Positions 26,893 to 33,939 of a stretch of DNA of 40,618 bases are shown piece by piece. The stretch's first letter is position 1; each line of letters starts with the position of its first letter. The DNA comes from Verrucomicrobiota bacterium. GTDB lineage: Bacteria > Verrucomicrobiota > Verrucomicrobiia > Limisphaerales > UBA11358. The notes under the pieces were generated by a model, which was not told the DNA's origin, made no database searches, and saw only the letters and a list, made by a program, of their open reading frames with translations. The DNA is taken from positions 1 to 40,618 of the forward strand of contig JAGWNY010000026.1 of NCBI GenBank assembly GCA_028872915.1, written 5' to 3'. Both the position numbers and the translations under genes were made by a program.

Positions 26893-27867
26893 GTGCCCTT
26901 TCCATTCAATTTTTTTGTTGCCGCCTTTGGCGGCGCGTTTTTGACCTCGCTGCTGGGATTGCCCCTCTGGCGCCAATGGTGTTTGCGCGTCCATCTTGTG
27001 GACGATCCGGGCGCGCGCAAAATCCATGACAAGCCCGTCCCGCTGGCCGGCGGACTGGCGGTGCTGGCCGGGGTGCTGGCGCCGCTGGCTTTGGGCGCGG
27101 CCTTGCTGGAACTCAATACGTTGAGAATGTCGGCGGCGTCGGCGATTTTATACGGACTGCGGCGGCGGGCGGTGGAACTGGCGGTCCTGGCGCTCGGCGC
27201 GGTTGGCATCACAGTTTTGGGGTGGCTGGATGACCGGCATGAATTGAAATCGCTGCCCAAATTCGCGGGGCAATTGGCGGTGGCGCTGGGGGTTGCAGGG
27301 GCAGGCGCGCGGATCACGCTCTTCGTGCCGAACGTCTTTTTCAGCTATGCGGTGACGGTGCTGTGGATTCTCACGGTGATCAATGCTTTCAACTTCATGG
27401 ACAACATGAACGGTTTGTGCGCGGGTTTGGGGGCGATCGGCGCATTTCTCTTTGCCACGGTTGCGGCGGTCAGGGGTGAATATCTCATCACGGCGACGGG
27501 TCTGCTGATGAGCGGGGCCTTGCTGGGTTTTCTGCCCTGGAATTTTCCGCGCGCCCGGGCATTTCTGGGCGATTCGGGCAGTCACCTGACTGGCTATTTG
27601 CTGGCAGTCATGGCGATACTCCCGCATTATTACACGCGCGAAGAACCGCGGCGCCTGGCGGTGCTTTCCCCGCTGCTGATTCTGGCCGTTCCGCTCATTG
27701 ACCTGGCGCAGGTGGTGATGGTGCGGCTGACCCGGCGAAAACCGTTTTGGATCGGGGACACGAATCATCTATCGCATCGGCTGGTGCAGGCGGGATTGAA
27801 CAAGACGGACGCGGTGCTGGTTTTGTGGCTGGGGGCGCTGCTGATCGGTGTATGGAGCACCCTGTAA
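26893..27867 (+). CDS. Polyprenyl-phosphate GlcNAc/MurNAc-1-phosphate transferase (WecA/MraY family)
   Basis: 324 residues from a GTG at 26893. About ten transmembrane helices are predicted. Cytoplasmic-loop motifs of the family are all present: VDDPGARKIHDKPVPLAGGLAV, GWLDDRHELKSLPKF (catalytic Asp pair), INAFNFMDNMNGL (Mg-binding N-x-x-N-x-x-D type), FLGDSGSHLTGY, and DTNHLSHRLVQ (the HxxHR-type loop). It transfers a sugar-1-phosphate from a UDP-sugar to undecaprenyl phosphate, starting a surface glycan or wall polymer. The HIH-type loop is nearer WecA/TagO than MraY, so peptidoglycan synthesis is less likely. It probably starts the glycan elongated by the adjacent GT4 protein. Confidence 0.9.
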   Translation: MPFPFNFFVAAFGGAFLTSLLGLPLWRQWCLRVHLVDDPGARKIHDKPVPLAGGLAVLAGVLAPLALGAALLELNTLRMSAASAILYGLRRRAVELAVLALGAVGITVLGWLDDRHELKSLPKFAGQLAVALGVAGAGARITLFVPNVFFSYAVTVLWILTVINAFNFMDNMNGLCAGLGAIGAFLFATVAAVRGEYLITATGLLMSGALLGFLPWNFPRARAFLGDSGSHLTGYLLAVMAILPHYYTREEPRRLAVLSPLLILAVPLIDLAQVVMVRLTRRKPFWIGDTNHLSHRLVQAGLNKTDAVLVLWLGALLIGVWSTL

Positions 27868-28001
27868 AATCGGGACGATGCGGTTGGGAGGGAAGGATTT
27901 GTGGGGCAAATTTTTTGGCAGGATGAGAAATGAAGCGCGAGGATGGCGTTGATGGGTCCGCAAGCGGCGGCCGGGGAGGTTTGTTCAGCCAAATAGTGGT
28001 T

Positions 28002-28033
28002 GATTATCATCCGAACTGTGGCTGATGATCATC
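28002..28033. repeat. Imperfect inverted repeat upstream of ymdB
   Basis: GATTATCATC (28002-28011) and GATGATCATC (28024-28033) are inverted copies with one mismatch around a 12-base loop. They lie about 60 bases before the ymdB start in a 225-base spacer. This could be an operator or a weak hairpin. No T-run follows, so it is not a standard terminator. Confidence 0.35.
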
Positions 28034-28092
28034 CCGCCAGAAAAGTCATACAGGCCGCTGTCCCGTGGATACGGCTCAGAGTTAAATAAAGG

Positions 28093-28920
28093 ATGAAAGT
28101 GCTTTTTATAGGGGACATTGTGGGACGGCCCGGACGGGCGGCGGTGGCCGGTCTTCTGCCGGCCCTCATCGCGCGGCGCGGCGTGGATTTCGTGATCGCC
28201 AATGGCGAGAACTCCGCGGGAGGAGCCGGGATCACGCCGAAAACGGCGGCGGAAATTTTTTCAGCCGGCGTGGACGTGATCACCAGCGGCGACCATTTGT
28301 GGGACCAGAAGGAAGTAATGGAACTGCTGGCCAACGAAAAACGCTTTCTGCGCCCCCTCAATTATCCGACGGAAACCCCCGGCCACGGCAGCGGCGTGTA
28401 TAAGGTCCGCCGTTTAAAATCCCGGGCGCGGGATCGCGTTCTTATTGGCGTATTGAATCTGCAGGGACGCACATTCATGCCGCCGCTGGAAAATCCATTT
28501 CATGCGGCGCTGGAGGCCGTGAAACGAATGCGCGAGGAAACGAGAGTTATTTTTGTGGATTTTCACGCGGAGGCCACTTCCGAAAAAATCGCGCTGGCCC
28601 GGATGCTCGACGGCCAGGTCAGCGCCGTGGCGGGCACGCACACGCACGTGCAAACGGCGGACGAACAAATTTTCCCCGGCGGCACGGCGTATTTGAGCGA
28701 TGCGGGATTCACCGGGCCGCATGAGAGTGTGCTGGGACGCGAGGTCGCGCCGGTGATCAAACGTTTTCTGTCCGGGATGCCGCAGCGGTTCGAAGTGGCC
28801 GCGAACCGGGTTCTGTTGCAAGGAGTGATGGTTGAAATTGACGGGGCCACCGGCGCGGCCCGGAAAATACAACGGGTCTCGGAGGCCTGGAATCGCGCCG
28901 ACTCGCGACCCGAGCAATAA
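28093..28920 (+). CDS. ymdB: YmdB-family metallophosphoesterase
   Basis: 275 residues, the usual length. The metal-binding residues are all in place: GDIVGRPGR (metal Asp), IANGENSAGGAGIT, SGDHLWD, FHAEATSEK, GTHTHVQTADE and the C-terminal GPHESVLG. The family is a dinuclear-metal phosphodiesterase, reported in Bacillus subtilis to hydrolyse 2',3'-cAMP and to affect biofilm formation and RNA turnover. It is cytosolic. AAAGG stands directly before the ATG. The gene is convergent with pnp, its RNA-degradation neighbour, but they do not share a transcript. Confidence 0.93.
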   Translation: MKVLFIGDIVGRPGRAAVAGLLPALIARRGVDFVIANGENSAGGAGITPKTAAEIFSAGVDVITSGDHLWDQKEVMELLANEKRFLRPLNYPTETPGHGSGVYKVRRLKSRARDRVLIGVLNLQGRTFMPPLENPFHAALEAVKRMREETRVIFVDFHAEATSEKIALARMLDGQVSAVAGTHTHVQTADEQIFPGGTAYLSDAGFTGPHESVLGREVAPVIKRFLSGMPQRFEVAANRVLLQGVMVEIDGATGAARKIQRVSEAWNRADSRPEQ

Positions 28921-28924
28921 AAAA

Positions 28925-28945
28925 GCCGGGATGGTTCATCCCGGC
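28925..28945 (-). terminator. Terminator of the pnp transcript
   Basis: Perfect 9-bp stem GCCGGGATG/CATCCCGGC with a 3-base loop. On the minus strand it is followed by CTTTTTT, giving a standard intrinsic terminator 20 bases past the pnp stop. On the plus strand, after ymdB, no T-run follows, so the structure serves pnp mainly. Confidence 0.85.
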
Positions 28946-28964
28946 CGGGTGAAGAAAAAGTCTT

Positions 28965-31094
28965 CTACTTTCTTTCGGCCATTTCCTGGTCGCGTTCTTC
29001 CATGGCGGCCTTGCGCGAGAGGCGCACCCTGCCTTTTTCATCCACACCGAGGCATTTGACGGTGATTTCATCGCCCACTTTGACAATGTCCTCAGTCTTC
29101 TTGACCCGGAAATTGGCCAGTTCGCTAATGTGGACGAGTCCATCCTTGCCCGGCAGAAATTCCACGAACGCGCCAAATTCCTTCACCGTCACCACCTTGC
29201 CGCGGTAAACTTTGCCCACCTCAGCCTCGGCCGTCATGCCCAGGATGGCGTCGCGGGCGATCTTCATGCCGTCGGCTGACACTGAAAAGATATTGACGGT
29301 GCCGTCATCTTCAATATTGATTTCGCAGCCGGATTCTTCCACCAGCCGCTTGATATTTTTTCCGCCGGGTCCAATGAGCGCGCCGATCTTTTCGGGATTG
29401 ATCTTCAACACTTCGATGCGCGGCGCGTATTTGCTCAATTCCTTGCGCGGCGCGGCGAGGGTTTTGGCCATTTCACCGAGAATGAACATCCGGGCGACCC
29501 GCGCGTTTTCGACGGCCTCCGTCATAATCGCGTGCGGCAATCCCTTGAGCTTCAAGTCCAATTGAAAGCCGGTGATGCCCTTTTCGGTCCCGGCGATCTT
29601 GCAATCCATGTCGCAGTAATGGTCTTCCCAACCGATGATGTCAGTGAGCAGGCGATATCGGGAAATTTTTTCGCCGCTGTATTCGGCGCAGATGCCCACG
29701 CTGATGCCGGCGACGGGCCGCTGCAATGGGACGCCGGCATCCATGAGGGCAAGGGTGCCGCCGCAGACGGTGGCCATGGACGTGGAACCATTGGATTCCA
29801 TGATCTCGCTGGTCACCCGGATGGCATAGGGATAATCCTTGAGGGGAATCATTGGCTCAATGCTGCGTTCGGCGAGGGCGCCGTGCCCGATTTCACGCCG
29901 GCCCGGGCCTGAAATGCGGCCCGTTTCGCCAACGGAAAAATTCGGGAAATTGTAATGCAGAATGAACCGTTTTTCCCTTTCACCACCCGTAAAGGCGTCA
30001 AACTCCTGAACATCCTCTCCCGTTCCCAGCGTGGCAAGCGTAACGGCCTGTGTCTCGCCGCGGGTGAAAATGGCCGAGCCATGCGCGCGCGGCAGTACGC
30101 CCACCTCGCTCGAAATAGGCCGAATTTGATCGAAATTGCGGCCGTCCAGGCGCTTTCCTGCATCCAAAATAAGGCTGCGGACAGCTTCCTTTTGGATGTA
30201 ATAAAACGCGTCCTTGACCACAAATTCGGTCACCTTCTCCACGCCGAACTTTTCCACCAATTTGGCCCCCACCTCGTCCTGGATGGCCTTGACCGCGGCT
30301 TCGCGGGCCAGTTTGCCCGGGGTAAGCAGCGCCGGCACAAACCGGTCGCCGACAAGCTTTTTGGCCTCGGCCAGAATGTCATCAGGAACGATCTTCAGCG
30401 TGATTTCACGCTTCTTTTTTCCGGCCTTCGCCGCCAGTTCCTTTTGGGCGGCAATCAACGGTTGGATGCTTTCCTGCGCATATTTCAGGGCGGCGTTGAA
30501 ATCCGCCTCGGAAATTTCCCTGGCCGAGCCTTCAAACATCACAACGTCATGTTCATTCCCCACATATACCAGGTCCAGGTCGCTTTCTTCCATTTCACCA
30601 TGAGTCGGATTGGCGATGAATTTGCCGGCGACCCGGCCCACCCGCACGGCACCCAGAGGCCCGGCCCACGGAATGTCACTGACCATAAGGGCGGCGCTCG
30701 CGCCAATGACGCTCAGCATGTCGGGATCGTTTTCGCCATCGGCGCTCAGCACGATGCTTTGCACCTGGACTTCGTTGTACCATCCCTTGGGAAAGAGCGG
30801 GCGGATGGGACGGTCGGTGAGGCGGGATGTCAAAATTTCCTTTTCGGTGGGGCGGCCTTCGCGTTTGAAATAACCGCCGGGGAATTTGCCGGCGGCGGCC
30901 GCTTTTTCCCGATAATCCACGGTCAGCGGAAAAAAATCCTGTCCTTCCTTGGCCTTGGTCGCGGCAACGGCCGCCACGATGACAACCGTTTCGCCCAGTT
31001 GCACGGTTACGGCGCCGTCGGCCTGTTTGGCCAGTTTTCCTGTTTCAATAATGACCTGCTTGTCGCCCGTTTGGGCGGTTGTTTTTTCTTGCAT
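28965..31094 (-). CDS. pnp: Polyribonucleotide nucleotidyltransferase (PNPase)
   Basis: 709 residues, full length. Two RNase PH domains are present: the N-terminal one ([36 protein letters not shown]) and the C-terminal one. The second carries the phosphate-binding [22 protein letters not shown] and [19 protein letters not shown], and [22 protein letters not shown] domain ([20 protein letters not shown]) and an S1 domain ([31 protein letters not shown]) end the protein. It degrades RNA 3' to 5' by phosphorolysis in the cytoplasm, probably in a degradosome. It lies downstream of rpsO on the same strand, the classical rpsO-pnp arrangement. A leader hairpin just before the start may be an autoregulation site. 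Confidence 0.97.
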   Translation of the reverse strand: MQEKTTAQTGDKQVIIETGKLAKQADGAVTVQLGETVVIVAAVAATKAKEGQDFFPLTVDYREKAAAAGKFPGGYFKREGRPTEKEILTSRLTDRPIRPLFPKGWYNEVQVQSIVLSADGENDPDMLSVIGASAALMVSDIPWAGPLGAVRVGRVAGKFIANPTHGEMEESDLDLVYVGNEHDVVMFEGSAREISEADFNAALKYAQESIQPLIAAQKELAAKAGKKKREITLKIVPDDILAEAKKLVGDRFVPALLTPGKLAREAAVKAIQDEVGAKLVEKFGVEKVTEFVVKDAFYYIQKEAVRSLILDAGKRLDGRNFDQIRPISSEVGVLPRAHGSAIFTRGETQAVTLATLGTGEDVQEFDAFTGGEREKRFILHYNFPNFSVGETGRISGPGRREIGHGALAERSIEPMIPLKDYPYAIRVTSEIMESNGSTSMATVCGGTLALMDAGVPLQRPVAGISVGICAEYSGEKISRYRLLTDIIGWEDHYCDMDCKIAGTEKGITGFQLDLKLKGLPHAIMTEAVENARVARMFILGEMAKTLAAPRKELSKYAPRIEVLKINPEKIGALIGPGGKNIKRLVEESGCEINIEDDGTVNIFSVSADGMKIARDAILGMTAEAEVGKVYRGKVVTVKEFGAFVEFLPGKDGLVHISELANFRVKKTEDIVKVGDEITVKCLGVDEKGRVRLSRKAAMEERDQEMAERK

Positions 31095-31123
31095 GTTCTT
31101 TCTGCCCGCGCCGCCCGAGGAAC

Positions 31124-31158
31124 TTCAATGAAGCCCGTCCGTGCCGGACCTCATTGAA
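31124..31158 (-). promoter_or_regulatory. Hairpin in the pnp leader
   Basis: TTCAATGA (31124-31131) and TCATTGAA (31151-31158) pair perfectly. Inside them GTCCG (31137-31141) pairs with CGGAC (31145-31149). The hairpin lies about 30 bases upstream of the pnp ATG. In E. coli a double-stranded leader is cut by RNase III and used by PNPase for autocontrol. A similar role here is inference from position and structure. Confidence 0.5.
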
Positions 31159-31278
31159 ATTTCCCTGCGGCGAGGGAATTGTTGTTCGCGATACGTTCGT
31201 TTTTGGAAGGGAGACCGTTCGCGTTTCCAGCCTCGTTCCTTGAAGCGCGGTCGCATAAACCGACCCGCCTCTCAATCC

Positions 31279-31536
31279 TTAATGGCGCAATTTCAGTTTC
31301 TTGGTCACTGATTGGTAACGGCCAAAATCCTTGTTTTGCAAATAATCCAGCAACCGGCGGCGCTGGCCGACCATCATGAGCAGCCCGCGCCGTGAACTGT
31401 GGTCCTTCTTGTTGTTCTGGAGATGCTCCGTCAAGTGGTTGATGCGCTTGGTCAGTAGGGCAATCTGGACGTCCGCCGACCCGGTGTCCTCGGCGTGCGT
31501 CTTGAACTGTTCAATCGTCTTGGCTTTTGCTTCCAT
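31279..31536 (-). CDS. rpsO: 30S ribosomal protein S15
   Basis: 85 residues from the ATG at 31536 ([20 protein letters not shown]), slightly shorter than the usual 88-89. An in-frame TTG at 31554 is a less likely start. Family landmarks are [45 protein letters not shown] and the end [12 protein letters not shown]. It binds the central domain of 16S rRNA early in assembly. It stands between dnaA and pnp on the minus strand and is probably co-transcribed with pnp. S15 often represses its own mRNA. Confidence 0.95.
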   Translation of the reverse strand: MEAKAKTIEQFKTHAEDTGSADVQIALLTKRINHLTEHLQNNKKDHSSRRGLLMMVGQRRRLLDYLQNKDFGRYQSVTKKLKLRH

Positions 31537-31660
31537 AGTATCAGGACGTTGCAAATTTAGTAAAATAGCCGGACCGTGTAAAGCAGGATTTCACAGCGGG
31601 ATTTGAAGGGGCCGCATCCGGGTTGCATCTGGCCGGGTGAGCCTCCAAAAATTACAGGCC

Positions 31661-31673
31661 GGCCACCCTGGCC
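31661..31673 (-). terminator. Possible weak terminator after dnaA
   Basis: GGCCA-CCC-TGGCC forms a 5-bp GC-rich stem, extendable by further G-C pairs with a mismatch. On the minus strand a TTTTT run follows about 8-10 bases later. It lies 19 bases past the dnaA stop, before rpsO. The distance of the T-run makes it uncertain. Confidence 0.35.
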
Positions 31674-31691
31674 CGGCGCAAAAATCACGGG

Positions 31692-33059
31692 TTATCGCGT
31701 CAACTGCTTTTCCAAATAATGCACCACTTGGCGCACGTTCGCATCCACTTCCATGCGGTCTTTGACTAGGCGGCAGGCGTGGAGCACCGTGCCATGGTCC
31801 CGTCCGCCAAAGGCCTCGCCAATCGAGTTGAGCGAGCTTTCGGTCATCTGGCGCGACAGATACATCGCGATCTGGCGGGGAAAGGCGATGTTTTCCGGGC
31901 GCCGTTTGCTCGTCATGTCAGCCAGGCGGATGTCATAATGTTCGGCCACTTTTTTCTGAATGACTTCGATGCTGATCGTCAGCCGGCCTTCTTCATGCAA
32001 AATCTCCCGCAACAGGCTTTCCACCAGTTCGATGGTCAGTCTTTTGCCCGTAAGCCCCGCGTAGGAAGCCACGCGGATGAGAGCGCCTTCCAGGCGGCGA
32101 ATGTTCGTCCGAATCCGGTTGGCCAGAAAATTGAGCACGTCTTCGGCGAGAACGACGTTCATCAGTTGCGCCTTTTTGCGGAGAATGGCAAGGCGCATTT
32201 CCACGTCGGGCGGCTGCAGATCGGTCACCAGGCCCCATTCAAAACGGGAGACCAGGCGATGTTCGAGATTTTGAATTTCGCTGGCCGGCCGGTCGCAAGT
32301 CAGGACGATTTGCCGGCGGGACTCGTGCAGCGCGTTGAACGTGTGGAAAAATTCCTCCTGAATGCGTTCCTTTCCGGCCAAAAATTGAATGTCATCAATG
32401 AGAAGCACGTCGGTCTGCCGGTATTTTTTTCGGAACGACACCAGCTTGTTGTTTTGGATGGCGTCAATGTATTCGTTCGTGAATTTTTCGGACGAGACGT
32501 AGGCCACGCGGGCGCCGCGTTTATTGGCGGTCACATGCTGGCCGATGGCATGGAGCAGGTGGGTTTTGCCCAAGCCCACGCCCCCGTAAAGAAACAAGGG
32601 GTTGTAGGATTTGCCCGGAGCCTGGGCCACAGCCTGGGCGGCGGCATGGGCGAAATTGTTGTTATTGCCCACAACGAACGTGTCAAAAGTGTTCTTGGGA
32701 TTGAAATGCAGGTCGCCCGCGCGTTCATGGTCGGCGGGACGGGGCCGCGGAGACGGAAGGATGGGCGCCGGTGGCGGCGTGGCGGCCGGAGCGGCGGAAC
32801 CCGGAGAGCTTTGAACCGTCTTGAATTTGACCTGGAGGTTCCGTCCGGCGGCTATGGCCACGGCGTCCTGCAAGAGGCTGATGTAATTGTCCTTGAGCCA
32901 GACTTCGCTGAATTCGTTGGGCGTTTCCAGCGTTACGTGGTTTTCCTCCATTGAGCAGGCCCGCAATGGCGCAAACCACATGCTGAACGTGTCCTTCCCC
33001 AGCTTCGAGCGAAGCTGCTCCTGCGCCAAGGTCCAAATTTGTTCCGCCGAATGTTGCAT
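31692..33059 (-). CDS. dnaA: Chromosomal replication initiator DnaA
   Basis: 455 residues from the ATG at 33059; a TTG nine codons upstream (33086) is an alternative. Domain I (AEQIWTLAQEQLRSKLGKDTFSMWF) is followed by a proline-rich linker (about 105-125). The AAA+ domain has Walker A GGVGLGKTHLLHAIG, Walker B VLLIDDIQFLAG and an arginine finger in the LEHRLVSRFEWG region. Domain IV (ENIAFPRQIAMYLSRQ, GGRDHGTVLHACR) binds DnaA boxes. Both ATP-binding and DNA-binding signatures are intact. It is upstream of rpsO-pnp on the same strand and directly beside the origin-like region that follows to the right. Confidence 0.97.
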   Translation of the reverse strand: MQHSAEQIWTLAQEQLRSKLGKDTFSMWFAPLRACSMEENHVTLETPNEFSEVWLKDNYISLLQDAVAIAAGRNLQVKFKTVQSSPGSAAPAATPPPAPILPSPRPRPADHERAGDLHFNPKNTFDTFVVGNNNNFAHAAAQAVAQAPGKSYNPLFLYGGVGLGKTHLLHAIGQHVTANKRGARVAYVSSEKFTNEYIDAIQNNKLVSFRKKYRQTDVLLIDDIQFLAGKERIQEEFFHTFNALHESRRQIVLTCDRPASEIQNLEHRLVSRFEWGLVTDLQPPDVEMRLAILRKKAQLMNVVLAEDVLNFLANRIRTNIRRLEGALIRVASYAGLTGKRLTIELVESLLREILHEEGRLTISIEVIQKKVAEHYDIRLADMTSKRRPENIAFPRQIAMYLSRQMTESSLNSIGEAFGGRDHGTVLHACRLVKDRMEVDANVRQVVHYLEKQLTR

Positions 33060-33643
33060 TTCAATCCGGTTGAGGCTTGTATTCAAGCGTTTTATTCACT
33101 ATTTCAAAAAAACACGCGGTTTCCCGCCGTTTTCCCGCCATTTCACCACACCAAAGAGCAATGCCAAAATAAATTCCGTTTCATTTTACCCGGAAAACAT
33201 GTGCCAATTGCCTCGCTGTCAACGCAACTAACTTGTTTTCAACTGGTTACGACGGAAAAAACCCGGCAACGCCACCCAACCCGTCCCAACCGCTGAAAAA
33301 CTTTCGTACACCTTCTGTTGACGGCATTGTTTTTACCGGAAGCGCGTCCAAGTTTCTAGAATAACATATTAACTCTTATCCACGAGTTATTCACAGGTGC
33401 TTCCGGCATTCGGTGCCGAAGCCCCTGCTATACTAATACCGTGGCCAAAATTGTAAACAAAAATCTGGCCGACAGCGCATCGTCCATTCGGATGAGGCAA
33501 AAAAGCATGGATTTTCCACCATTTTTTAGCGGATTTCCCCTCATGCAACGGCACGACTAATGAGTGATTCCGTCTGTTTCGGGCGAGCCGGCTAATTTGT
33601 TGTCTCGACAATGATTAATAGATGTAATACTTGTAGAAACAGT
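33060..33643. other. Putative chromosomal origin (oriC) beside dnaA
   Basis: About 580 gene-free bases adjacent to dnaA. Two adjacent DnaA-box-like 9-mers occur in the same direction: TTATCCACG at 33376-33384 (one mismatch to the consensus TTATCCACA) and TTATTCACA at 33387-33395 (one mismatch). They stand beside an AT-rich run (ATAACATATTAACTC). A second AT-rich block (about 33592-33660) could be the unwinding element. The location, cluster and AT content support an origin. The box number is low, and no GC skew could be computed by eye, so this remains a candidate. Confidence 0.6.
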
Positions 33644-33672
33644 TTGACAACAATAAGGGGTTATGATTTATT
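33644..33672 (+). promoter_or_regulatory. Sigma-70-type promoter candidate upstream of the ileS leader
   Basis: TTGACA at 33644-33649, a 17-base spacer, then TTTATT at 33667-33672. The -35 hexamer is a perfect match and the -10 is weak. It would drive the structured RNA and ileS on the plus strand. Confidence 0.4.
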
Positions 33673-33679
33673 TGACGCA

Positions 33680-33846
33680 TCGCAACGCTCAATGATGCCG
33701 TTGCATGAATGTTCTTTGTGAATTTTTAGGTTTTCGGTAGGCGTCCCAGTAACAGACGCCAACTGGAGTTCTCCGTGATCCCACGTTGTTACTCTCAAAT
33801 TCCCCGGACCTTTCGGTCATCCCCTGACTGACTGGTCCGGTTTTTT
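33680..33846 (+). ncRNA. Structured leader or small RNA ahead of ileS
   Basis: The segment contains a run of local pairings: GGCGTC (33740-33745) with GACGCC (33755-33760), GGAG-TT-CTCC (about 33765-33774), CGTG-ATCC-CACG (about 33774-33785), and AGTAACA (33748-33754, inside the first loop) with TGTTACT (33787-33793). It closes with an intrinsic terminator at 33804-33846. The terminator lies about 95 bases before the ileS start, so this is either an attenuated 5' leader or a free small RNA. The canonical T-box motif (AGGGTGGNACCGCG) is absent. The class is unknown. Confidence 0.5.
33804..33846 (+). terminator. Intrinsic terminator between the oriC region and ileS
   Basis: CCGGACC (33804-33810) pairs with GGTCCGG (33834-33840), with an inner GGTCA/TGAC stem, followed at once by TTTTTT. 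It is a strong terminator placed in front of ileS. It ends a leader or an upstream RNA. Confidence 0.85.
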
Positions 33847-33939
33847 CTTTTCCAGAACACCCGCCGGGCGGCTTTGTAACGCGAGAAAACGCGAACATTG
33901 AAAGAAGCGGGGATTTCGGTTACCGTCGTGCTTCCAATA

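Noticed and set aside
33387-33611. Minus-strand frame inside the origin-like region
   Set aside because: No recognisable motif or ribosome-binding site, and it overlaps the DnaA boxes.
33690-33846. Canonical T-box riboswitch in front of ileS
   Set aside because: The conserved AGGGTGGNACCGCG element and a clear isoleucine specifier loop could not be found.
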